A DNA stretch of 64,000 bases from Aphanomyces cochlioides (taxonomy: Eukaryota > Oomycota > Saprolegniomycetes > Saprolegniales > Verrucalvaceae), in the NCBI GenBank assembly GCA_019828595.1, contig JAHQRK010000001.1:4526001-4590000 (forward strand). Direction: 5' to 3'. The notes under the pieces are model-generated. The model saw only the letters and a list, made by a program, of their open reading frames with translations, did not search any database and had not been told where the DNA came from. Both the position numbers and the translations under genes were made by a program. Shown in pieces: positions 33,671 through 45,075 of the stretch; within the stretch, counting starts at the first letter, position 1, and each line of letters opens with the position of its first letter.

Positions 33671-36456
33671 CTACTTTTCCTCGAGAAGCGTCTGTATCTT
33701 GTATGTCATGAGTTGTATTTTACGTCGACGCTTTTCTTGGTGTGCCTAAGAAGTTTATTAGACGATTCACATCACCACGCTTTTGTACCTGCTCGAGCAA
33801 TATCGCTTTCTCCAACATCTCTCTTCGCTCACTTAATTGTTCTTCTTGTCGCTTCTTCTCAACCACTTCAGGGAGCGTCTTGTACGCTCGACGGCTTCTG
33901 GCTTTCATATTTTCATTCGTTGCTGGATTTCGGCTATTTCGTGACTGTTGAGCTTGTCGCTGATGATGAGCAGGTACGACAGAGGAGATCGTAGAATAAA
34001 TTATCGGAGCAGTATGATGTTCTCGGGCAGATTGTAGTGACGTCTCGCCGTCCACCACTTGGTCTATTTTTGCTGACGTTGGCATGGCAGTACCTAGGGA
34101 GCATGGTCGCACAGCCTGGTCGTCGTCACTTGAATTGGAACACATATCCAAGGTAGACGTGGTCTCGTATATCGTAGAGTCACACAAGTCACTATATGGT
34201 AAAATCAAGTGAAATGAAACAAAAACATCAAAGGATATTACCTGCCAGTTGTGGTTTTCGTCTCAGGATCTAGAGAGAGTTTTGAAAAGTCTGAGGCCGT
34301 CGCAAAGTTCGACGGGTTGATATCTACAGTAAGAAATGATGACACTAGTCACAGAAAAATATGCACCTTGACATTCAAACATACTGGCGGGAGGCATAAT
34401 TTGCTCACACTCCACTGCAGTCTCATGTACCATCGCCATTTGTTCTCTTGGACAATATTCAAATATCTTGTCTTCATTGATAACTTCACACGGTAAGACA
34501 GCAGATCGTAGTGTCGACAATTTCAAAGGAGGATACGAATGCACAAATGGAAACACAGTTTGCAAGCTGAGAGCACGTTGCTCATCACTACGATCACTGT
34601 AAACTTAGAATATGAAATAACCAAATGAGCATACCTGTCTTGGTTTGGTGTCTTGGGTGGATTCAGATAAACCATGCTCGTCTTTGCTGCAGTGGGTTCA
34701 TTGCTGAGGGTGGCGCACTTGACCTCTTCATCTTCGGTTGAACGGATTCCATCACTAGTCAATCCTGGTCTTGTACTTGCAATTGTTTTTTCGATCACAC
34801 CAGTTGGCATTGAATTATTGTTCGACAACTTGGGACTTGTGCATGCATTGGAGACAAATTGTTTCATCGAAATATGGCGTCGTCGTCGTAGTGAAAGGGA
34901 ATGTGGCCCACTCAATTGCAGCGCGCAATGCACCAAAGACGACATCGATAGCATGGTCAAAATAGCTCGATCGAGTGGGAGAAACAGGAGGTCGCAATTG
35001 ATCTGGCAAGACTTTGGTCGCTCGTCTTTGTGACTTGCCGCTCATCCACCACAGAATCGAATACGATTTGGACTTTGGCGTCTCGTTCGAGTCGTTGATA
35101 CCGAGGACGACGCCAGTGTACCATTCGGACTCGCGAAGGATTTCAACGGGATCACCCCGTTGAAAGTAATATGGCTCTGAGTCTCCATATTCACAAGAGA
35201 GAAGAGGCTCGTGCAAATGGTCTAAACAAAAACTGAGATGTGAAACTCACCCAGGGCATGAATACCTTGATTGACAGGCTCAACGATCTCGAGTCACGTC
35301 GTTGAATTTTCACTTTCAGCGGTGGATGGAAGCGCAGTTGGACTTTTCACTCGTTGCACAACATCTCGCATTTCTGCGTCAAACGCGTCATCGATTGTCG
35401 GCACGACGCAAAGCAAATCCGCTTGTCGTACTTCATCCAGATCATTCACATGCTTGACTGGCTGTGCACGAAATACGTCGTCTTGTGTATTGGTGAATGT
35501 GTCCGTAGTGAAGGCGACTTCCGAGCTCGATGTATTTTCACTACCGGACAAGAGATGTCAAAATTTATGTGATAGACAACTGACGCATGTACCTTTCTGA
35601 TATCAGGAGTGTCTGCGAACAATCTTCGAGATGTGAATGATCGCATGAAGCTTGATATTTGAGTGTCAAACCAACGGAGGACGTTGCATGACACGATTCT
35701 TCAACGATCATTGACTCTGCAGAGTCGAGCATGGCTGTGCTTGGGGCTCGAAACTCGGGCTCGGCTTGTTTGTGATCGAATATACGATTTAATACGCTTG
35801 GTGGACGCAGTGACTCATTTAAAATGTTTTTCTTGGGATGTTGGGGTTCGTGAACTGCCACAGGTATGTCGTCGAGTGCCTAATTCACCTCAAACACGCC
35901 AACAATCATCTAGATCATACCTCATTTTGATGAAAATCAATCTGCCCGTCAACCATGGCGTCTCCTTGGACGAGTTGATGGAGTGTGCGTTGAAGTGACC
36001 GACGTTGGACCTCGAGGCGTTGCTTGTCTTGGTTTGCCTCTAGCAGTTGGCGCTCCAAGTCTTGAATACGTTGCAAGTGGCTCATTTTGGATTCTCGGTC
36101 AAGTGTTTCATGATTTTCTTGATTTTTTGTAGGTCGTGGACGTCTTTCTTCGTTAATTGTAGCACGTTGAATGTGATGGACACGGCTATTGTTGTTGCTT
36201 TGATGTGTCTACATGTATCTCGTTAGAGGATCAAAGACAGCAGTGTGTACGTACACGTTGGTCGAATAAATTCCACTTGAAATTGAGCGTGATTGCTCCG
36301 TCGACTTGGACGCACAACAGTGCGACGCAAGCGGCGAGAAGCACAAAGATCCATGTCATTGACACAACCTGGTCGTCCAGATGAGACGCAGAATATCGCG
36401 AATGGTCGTACATGGAAGTAGATATCTTGTTGGTATTGAGAACTTTGGTTGTTCAT
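33671..36456 (-). pseudogene. Family copy C: broken SH3/Tudor-type gene, start codon intact
   Basis: Minus-strand exons: 36412-36456, 36255-36368, 35921-36208, 35593-35879, 35266-35540, 34635-35221, 34367-34587, 34242-34323, 33789-34191, 33671-33745. It opens with ATG (MNNQSSQYQQDIYFH) and has the membrane segment, coiled coil and the barrel motif GDPVEILRESEWYTGVVLG. Two lesions break it: a TGA at 35294-35296 where copy B has CGA, and a one-base insertion near 34830 in the sixth exon. The ninth exon fuses what are two exons in E, with about 130 nt plus an intron lost. Both lesions are shared with D, so they predate or were copied by the palindrome. Confidence 0.85.
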
Positions 36457-36700
36457 AAGTCTAGATCAAAGATCACAGTCGTGTGCATGAGGAAGTGAAC
36501 GCACCTTTCGTTTACGAGTTGTCGTTGACGGTGTCGCTGCTGGACGTTTAGATTTTTGAAATTTAGTTCTCACCGTTTACGGATACTGGTCCGGATAGTC
36601 ACTGGAGTTCCAAATGGAGTATATTGTATGCTCTTATTGAACCATAAGAGCCATTTTGTATGACCAATACCGAGTGAGTTCTAAAAATAGACATCCTATA
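36457..36700 (-). promoter_or_regulatory. Conserved 5' flank of family copy C
   Basis: Reverse complement of 44832-45075. Contains the conserved 'ccggaccagtatccgtaaacgg' and 'gatgtctatttttagaa' blocks and the 44-nt leader intron (36461-36504). Confidence 0.5.
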
Positions 36701-37260
36701 GGAGAATGGGAAAAACCTGCCCTGATGCAATCTCAACATTTAATACCTATCAGTGTAAAGGATGTATCTCGTCGTTTGTATTTGCCTTTGCAAATCGCTG
36801 GAAATATCCATCTTTTCTCTATAACTTTGCTTATTAACATTACTGTATGGGTTTGTGATACCTTGACCATACTTCAATTCCATGTACCGATGCAGACTGT
36901 GTAAGTTGAAAAGTACAATCTAGAATATACATCTATCGATAAATTCTCAAGAAAATGCACGACGAACAAGTCCATACAACCTGCGTATATTACTTTCAAT
37001 TAGGGTAAATGAAGAGGATTTTTGATGATGCAAATTGACAAAAGATGCATACCGACTGGGGTGGATTTTTCTTTCGTTTTGTCAACGTTTGGTCGACAAT
37101 AAAATACTCTCATATCTGGAGTTGAAGCGACAGTTTGACAACGTGCATATACTATGTCACATCGATTTTGAGTATTGAATTCGTAGACAAGCATATTCAC
37201 TGGAACGCCGAGCCGCATATACTGTACACTATCAATTTCAGACAAACATAATATTTATAT
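36701..37260 (-). pseudogene. Possible exon remnant upstream of copy C
   Basis: Minus frame 37000-37245 (81 codons: MRLGVPVNMLVYEFNTQNR followed by a CDIVYARCQTV stretch) ends at a good donor-like 'cg-gtatgc'. The mirror copy is 44287-44532. It reads like a folded protein exon but I do not recognise it. Nearer the family gene, a KRWIFPAI piece (about 36765) is shared with 5755. Confidence 0.3.
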
Positions 37261-40260
37261 TTACATGCAATTTGTGATACTCGAACAAACTTTAATGTGC
37301 ACTTGTGAGACGAAGCAAGTGAAATATTTTCTTGATTGACTGAGCTTCGTGAGGAATTTCATCGGCCAGATTATATGACGCATCATATCGTTAATCACTG
37401 AAATGTTAGCCACGAGGTGCCATCCATTACATTGTCAAGCAAACGCATAATGTTTGGCCGTATTTGTCTTCCTGCCCAATATATTAGTCGAAAAGTTGCA
37501 ATCCAGTGTAACCACGTGAAATATTCTTCAAAGTCGTATTAGTAGGAATGCGACAGCTTTCAGTTTAGGTAGTATCATATGCCATTACAGACAAAAGCTT
37601 ACCATTCAATATTCAACAGTCGACTAAACCTCCGTAGCGTCACTGAAGTCATACATCTTCAAAATAAATTGGTGTCATTTGCAAAAGATAAAGCAGAGAT
37701 GTTTCACACCACTTGGATATAACTCGCAAGTGTCAATGGTGCGCACAAAACAAATTACTCAGTTATTTCCGTCGTCTGAGTTGTATCGAGCTTCGAATTT
37801 AGACATTGATGGGGAAAATTTGAATACTTTGACGCCTTCGGTCTCTTTAAAATATAACTTGCATCCTTTTTCGATAACGACGGCTCATCGCAGAGAACCT
37901 TGTGGTGAATTACCGCAGAAAACCTTGCGGCGAATTAGTACCAGGTCAGTCAGGATAAACGTCCGTTTTAAATAGTTGTTGAAGCAGATGATCGCCTAAA
38001 AAATCCATCGCAATGCATGACTGAACTCGAGTGCGAGGCATCTTGACATGATTTAATAAACTGGTGCGACACATAATCATCACACGACACCAAACATTGT
38101 GGTTCGTTTCGGCTCTATCGGCGATAAATTGCAATCTATGTAGATATAATGCCAAGATTCGACATACCACTCAGTTGAGAATCCAGTCTCTGTTCAAATA
38201 GGAAAGCGAAAGGGTTTTGGCAGCACAACATTCCTTCACAGGACGTCAAAGCAATTTCCCTCACGAATAAAGAAAATGTGCATTCATGGTTAGCACGTGA
38301 AAGCAATACAGTGTGTCTCGTCGGGTAAGTCCCCAGCAGGTTGCAGGTATGCCCATTTGAATTACATTGTAGATTGAACTCGATTCCATATAACGATAGA
38401 GAAGCAGCAGTAAACTTCCTCAACAGGAGTGCGATGGATCCAAAAAGATAGTGCAATTAAACCATAATATGACAGAATGTCGCGAAGGGTTGCATAACTT
38501 CAGCAATCTTTGGTCCAGGGCAGCTCAATTTCAGAAACGTAGATTCAATTACTCCTATTGTTGTCATAGAGTGCTCCTTCAAAAGAACGAAATTTCGGTT
38601 GAAATAATCTGTCGCTTGAGACGTCCACAACGAGTAAACGTTTAGCTCCCCGAAACAATTTCATTTGACAACGGCGCATAATGACCTGCCAGTAGCCTGA
38701 GAAGAGCCGGAATGACTAGTGATCGATCCCGCTTTATCCGTAAATGCACTAGACACCGGTTAAAGAGTTCAATACCATAAAGAATTTTCATTTGGATGGG
38801 TCAAATTGAATCTCATGACGGTTGTCATTGAGCATCATTAAACACAGCCATGGCAGTTGGAGTGGCAATTTTCGAGCTGCTAGATTGACTAAACCGTGGG
38901 CAACGACCTCGGGTACTTTCGTTGTCGATACTACAAAATACAGGTCCGTGACGGGGTAATCGTGACTTCCATTTGGTAAGATAATTAACCTTTCGTCGCG
39001 TTTACTCGCAATTTCTTCACATTTATAGAAAAACAGTCATCTCCACGTCGAGATTTTCTGTTGTGGACAGCAATGCAACAAATCCAACGCTACCAGATTC
39101 AGCGTCATCCCTCCATTTCAAGAAAACAGTTTTCTGTTGAAATAAACAAGCAGTACACGACATCCAAAGTTGAACCATACTCCAATAACAAAATATCTGC
39201 AGTTCCATTTCGTTGGTATTCCAGCGACCCAAAACGACCAAATTGGTATTCAATAGGCTCAACCATCACTGTTTGGACGTTTGTCAAATGGCACTTGTCA
39301 ATACAATCAAACGGATAACCAATCGAATTGTTTCAAGTCATGCTATCGCTTGAGGTTCCGAGGACAAAATCTATTTTGATCCACAAAACAATGGAGCCAA
39401 ATTGCAATTGACAAAGCTGGAAAATTTCTTGTCGAAAAATTTGGACAAAGTCGGAGATTCTCATGATTGGTTTCATCACGACTTCATCTGCGAGACAATG
39501 AAATGGACGCTGTATGGTTGTTCAAAATCCCATTTTTCTACAAATATGCCACATCAAATCTCGTCGAAGCTGATATCTGATGTCAAACGTCAGTTAGAGA
39601 AGTTAGTTTGAAGCTACGTGAAAGCATATCTTCTCGTATGATGGCCACGGCAATTTCAGTCCAAAATCAAAAACTAGAGCGACAACTCGATGGCTGGTAG
39701 AGTTAAGATAAAGTATGAACGAAACTTTTCTGCTCCATTCATCTGTGGATAAATAGGAACACCGGAATATCAAGTGCGCGGTCATAATGAATTTCTGCTA
39801 GTAATTTGCCTTTGTTCTTGGATGTCAGTAAGATGTTTAAGGTGGGCTTCATTCAACCGTGCTTAGAAATGAGAACCAAGCAGTCTTGAAATGTTATAAT
39901 GGCTGAAAATGGTTGAGTAGTTGCACTTTTAATTTATCAGGGCATTCTAGATGGAAAGAGTTGATGGTGAGGTCATGACTCATGGAGATCGTACTTTACT
40001 TTCGTGACAATGTGGCATAATTTGCTGGAGACGCCTTCGCATTGTGCCAACCATTTCGCAAGCTTTATCTTCGAAGGTCGCATACATGTAAACTTATGGA
40101 AAGTTGTGCTGATGAAACAATTTCCCGGCGTTGATGTGTCGAAACTAGGCGATCAGCAGGCATTTGCTTCCAAACTCGTTAAACTTAGTTCGCGTCGAAT
40201 GTTTTCCGTCATGGACAAGCCTTAGGGCTCATGTGACTCATCTTCTTGGAGTGTGCTAAG
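37261..40260 (+). repeat. R2 repeat unit (i), palindrome left arm
   Basis: Blocks occur in order: 'ctgagttgtatcgagctt' near 37777, 'aagattcgacat' near 38154, 'caagtcatgctatcgcttgaggtt' near 39335, the KLENFLSKNLDKVGDSHDW frame (39402-39611), a block near 39700-39790, and the LWKVVLMKQFPGVDVSKL frame (40004-40225). The same blocks occur at 49830-53040 and, inverted, at 54800-56760. Frames are interrupted; function is unknown. Confidence 0.6.
40004..40225 (+). pseudogene. R2-family 'LWKVVLMKQFPGVD' fragment
   Basis: The clearest copy of the R2 core: LW-x(5)-KQFPGVDVSKLGDQQA, then a SKLVKL piece, in a 73-codon frame. Mirror copy 41308-41529 (-). A diverged copy lies at 54877-55146 (-) with the same spacing, which suggests the frame was once under protein-level selection. 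Family unrecognised. Confidence 0.45.
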
Positions 40261-40592
40261 TCTTATCATGTGCATAATCCCCTATGAGCATTGCTTTGGT
40301 GGTTGGAGAGGCCTTGACCGTGAAATTTAGCACAGACATCATAATTTGATAACTTGTTGTTGCTCTGCGCCTGGATTTGGAATACATCCTGGACTTGGAC
40401 TCGATCCATTCAGTCATCTCGAGAGCATCATGACCGAGCTGCTGTCTTGATTCCTCATATTTCATGGTGAGATATGGTGAGATTCTCACCCTTTGGATCG
40501 GATCGTCATTGTTGAGGAAATTTCCATCGTTGCAATTTTGTTTAAACTGGAAAGTCCATATCATATTTAAAAAACACTGAACATTTTAAATC

Positions 40593-40965
40593 GCTTAATT
40601 GTGTTTTTTAAGCAGCACGGTGCTGAAGTTCAAGTTGAAGTCGATTATCCATTCTGTCACTAGACCTGTGTCAATGAATGACTTTGAGTATGTATTGCAC
40701 AGGTATCGATTTCAAAGTCGACTAGACCATGACACAATCATCGAGTTTGCAAGTAAACGTGTATGACATTATGTAGATTTGAATATCATTTTAGTACGAG
40801 TATTGATTATCACAATCTTTTTCATGTTCATGGAGATCAACAGTCAATAATTTAAGATCATTTTAAAAACGATAGCCAGAGGATTAAAAATATGAAAACC
40901 ACTATTTTACAACCGGCAAGAATCATCGTAATGGTTTTTAAGCGTTCTTATATACACATTTCAGT
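40593..40965. other. Unique 373-nt spacer of the large palindrome
   Basis: Single-copy AT-rich sequence between the two arms, with no open frame of note. Its length is close to the 353-nt spacer of the KDM5 palindrome. Confidence 0.75.
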
Positions 40966-43900
40966 GATTTAAAATGTTCAGGTTTTTTAAATATGATATG
41001 GACTTTCCAGTTTAAACAAAACTGCTGACATCGATGACAAAGGGTGAGAATCTCACCATATCTCACCATGAAATATGAGGAATCAAGACAGCAGCTCGGT
41101 CATGATGCTCTCGAGATGACTGAATGGATCGAGTCCAAGTCCAGGGTGTATTCCAAATCCAGGCGCAGAGCAACAACAAGTTATCAAATTATGATGTCTG
41201 TGCTAAATTTCACGGTCAAGGCCTCTCCAACCACCAAAGCAATGCTCATAGGGGATTATGCACATGATAAGACTTAGCACACTCCAAGAAGATGAGTCAC
41301 ATGAGCCCTAAGGCTTGTCCATGACGGAAAACATTCGACGCGAACTAAGTTTAACGAGTTTGGAAGCAAATGCCTGCTGATCGCCTAGTTTCGACACATC
41401 AACGCCGGGAAATTGTTTCATCAGCACAACTTTCCATAAGTTTACATGTATGCGACCTTCGAAGATAAAGCTTGCGAAATGGTTGGCACAATGCGAAGGC
41501 GTCTCCAGCAAATTATGCCACATTGTCACGAAAGTAAAGTACGATCTCCATGAGTCATGACCTCACCATCAACTCTTTCCATCTAGAATGCCCTGATAAA
41601 TTAAAAGTGCAACTACTCAACCATTTTCAGCCATTATAACATTTCAAGACTGCTTGGTTCTCATTTCTAAGCACGGTTGAATGAAGCCCACCTTAAACAT
41701 CTTACTGACATCCAAGAACAAAGGCAAATTACTAGCAGAAATTCATTATGACCGCGCACTTGATATTCCGGTGTTCCTATTTATCCACAGATGAATGGAG
41801 CAGAAAAGTTTCGTTCATACTTTATCTTAACTCTACCAGCCATCGAGTTGTCGCTCTAGTTTTTGATTTTGGACTGAAATTGCCGTGGCCATCATACGAG
41901 AAGATATGCTTTCACGTAGCTTCAAACTAACTTCTCTAACTGACGTTTGACATCAGATATCAGCTTCGACGAGATTTGATGTGGCATATTTGTAGAAAAA
42001 TGGGATTTTGAACAACCATACAGCGTCCATTTCATTGTCTCGCAGATGAAGTCGTGATGAAACCAATCATGAGAATCTCCGACTTTGTCCAAATTTTTCG
42101 ACAAGAAATTTTCCAGCTTTGTCAATTGCAATTTGGCTCCATTGTTTTGTGGATCAAAATAGATTTTGTCCTCGGAACCTCAAGCGATAGCATGACTTGA
42201 AACAATTCGATTGGTTATCCGTTTGATTGTATTGACAAGTGCCATTTGACAAACGTCCAAACAGTGATGGTTGAGCCTATTGAATACCAATTTGGTCGTT
42301 TTGGGTCGCTGGAATACCAACGAAATGGAACTGCAGATATTTTGTTATTGGAGTATGGTTCAACTTTGGATGTCGTGTACTGCTTGTTTATTTCAACAGA
42401 AAACTGTTTTCTTGAAATGGAGGGATGACGCTGAATCTGGTAGCGTTGGATTTGTTGCATTGCTGTCCACAACAGAAAATCTCGACGTGGAGATGACTGT
42501 TTTTCTATAAATGTGAAGAAATTGCGAGTAAACGCGACGAAAGGTTAATTATCTTACCAAATGGAAGTCACGATTACCCCGTCACGGACCTGTATTTTGT
42601 AGTATCGACAACGAAAGTACCCGAGGTCGTTGCCCACGGTTTAGTCAATCTAGCAGCTCGAAAATTGCCACTCCAACTGCCATGGCTGTGTTTAATGATG
42701 CTCAATGACAACCGTCATGAGATTCAATTTGACCCATCCAAATGAAAATTCTTTATGGTATTGAACTCTTTAACCGGTGTCTAGTGCATTTACGGATAAA
42801 GCGGGATCGATCACTAGTCATTCCGGCTCTTCTCAGGCTACTGGCAGGTCATTATGCGCCGTTGTCAAATGAAATTGTTTCGGGGAGCTAAACGTTTACT
42901 CGTTGTGGACGTCTCAAGCGACAGATTATTTCAACCGAAATTTCGTTCTTTTGAAGGAGCACTCTATGACAACAATAGGAGTAATTGAATCTACGTTTCT
43001 GAAATTGAGCTGCCCTGGACCAAAGATTGCTGAAGTTATGCAACCCTTCGCGACATTCTGTCATATTATGGTTTAATTGCACTATCTTTTTGGATCCATC
43101 GCACTCCTGTTGAGGAAGTTTACTGCTGCTTCTCTATCGTTATATGGAATCGAGTTCAATCTACAATGTAATTCAAATGGGCATACCTGCAACCTGCTGG
43201 GGACTTACCCGACGAGACACACTGTATTGCTTTCACGTGCTAACCATGAATGCACATTTTCTTTATTCGTGAGGGAAATTGCTTTGACGTCCTGTGAAGG
43301 AATGTTGTGCTGCCAAAACCCTTTCGCTTTCCTATTTGAACAGAGACTGGATTCTCAACTGAGTGGTATGTCGAATCTTGGCATTATATCTACATAGATT
43401 GCAATTTATCGCCGATAGAGCCGAAACGAACCACAATGTTTGGTGTCGTGTGATGATTATGGTCGCACCAGTTTATTAAATCATGTCAAGATGCCTCGCA
43501 CTCGAGTTCAGTCATGCATTGCGATGGATTTTTTAGGCGATCATCTGCTTCAACAACTATTTAAAACGGACGTTTATCCTGACTGACCTGGTACTAATTC
43601 GCCGCAAGGTTTTCTGCGGTAATTCACCACAAGGTTCTCTGCGATGAGCCGTCGTTATCGAAAAAGGATGCAAGTTATATTTTAAAGAGACCGAAGGCGT
43701 CAAAGTATTCAAATTTTCCCCATCAATGTCTAAATTCGAAGCTCGATACAACTCAGACGACGGAAATAACTGAGTAATTTGTTTTGTGCGCACCATTGAC
43801 ACTTGCGAGTTATATCCAAGTGGTGTGAAACATCTCTGCTTTATCTTTTGCAAATGACACCAATTTATTTTGAAGATGTATGACTTCAGTGACGCTACGG

Positions 43901-44831
43901 AGGTTTAGTCGACTGTTGAATATTGAATGGTAAGCTTTTGTCTGTAATGGCATATGATACTACCTAAACTGAAAGCTGTCGCATTCCTACTAATACGACT
44001 TTGAAGAATATTTCACGTGGTTACACTGGATTGCAACTTTTCGACTAATATATTGGGCAGGAAGACAAATACGGCCAAACATTATGCGTTTGCTTGACAA
44101 TGTAATGGATGGCACCTCGTGGCTAACATTTCAGTGATTAACGATATGATGCGTCATATAATCTGGCCGATGAAATTCCTCACGAAGCTCAGTCAATCAA
44201 GAAAATATTTCACTTGCTTCGTCTCACAAGTGCACATTAAAGTTTGTTCGAGTATCACAAATTGCATGTAAATATAAATATTATGTTTGTCTGAAATTGA
44301 TAGTGTACAGTATATGCGGCTCGGCGTTCCAGTGAATATGCTTGTCTACGAATTCAATACTCAAAATCGATGTGACATAGTATATGCACGTTGTCAAACT
44401 GTCGCTTCAACTCCAGATATGAGAGTATTTTATTGTCGACCAAACGTTGACAAAACGAAAGAAAAATCCACCCCAGTCGGTATGCATCTTTTGTCAATTT
44501 GCATCATCAAAAATCCTCTTCATTTACCCTAATTGAAAGTAATATACGCAGGTTGTATGGACTTGTTCGTCGTGCATTTTCTTGAGAATTTATCGATAGA
44601 TGTATATTCTAGATTGTACTTTTCAACTTACACAGTCTGCATCGGTACATGGAATTGAAGTATGGTCAAGGTATCACAAACCCATACAGTAATGTTAATA
44701 AGCAAAGTTATAGAGAAAAGATGGATATTTCCAGCGATTTGCAAAGGCAAATACAAACGACGAGATACATCCTTTACACTGATAGGTATTAAATGTTGAG
44801 ATTGCATCAGGGCAGGTTTTTCCCATTCTCC

Positions 44832-45075
44832 TATAGGATGTCTATTTTTAGAACTCACTCGGTATTGGTCATACAAAATGGCTCTTATGGTTCAATAAGA
44901 GCATACAATATACTCCATTTGGAACTCCAGTGACTATCCGGACCAGTATCCGTAAACGGTGAGAACTAAATTTCAAAAATCTAAACGTCCAGCAGCGACA
45001 CCGTCAACGACAACTCGTAAACGAAAGGTGCGTTCACTTCCTCATGCACACGACTGTGATCTTTGATCTAGACTT
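44832..45075 (+). promoter_or_regulatory. Conserved 5' flank of family copy D
   Basis: Same conserved block as for A, B, C and E; 44-nt leader intron at 45028-45071. Confidence 0.5.

Larger units (their letters stand above)
33263..40592. repeat. Large palindrome, left arm (7.3 kb)
   Basis: Pairs with 40966-48271 at coordinate sums of 81532 or 81533, a one-base indel lying between about 37975 and 38136. Differences noticed across the arm are a handful of bases, including one in the start codon of the family gene. An inner indel lies near 40504-40545. The identity drops sharply outside 33262. Confidence 0.92.
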
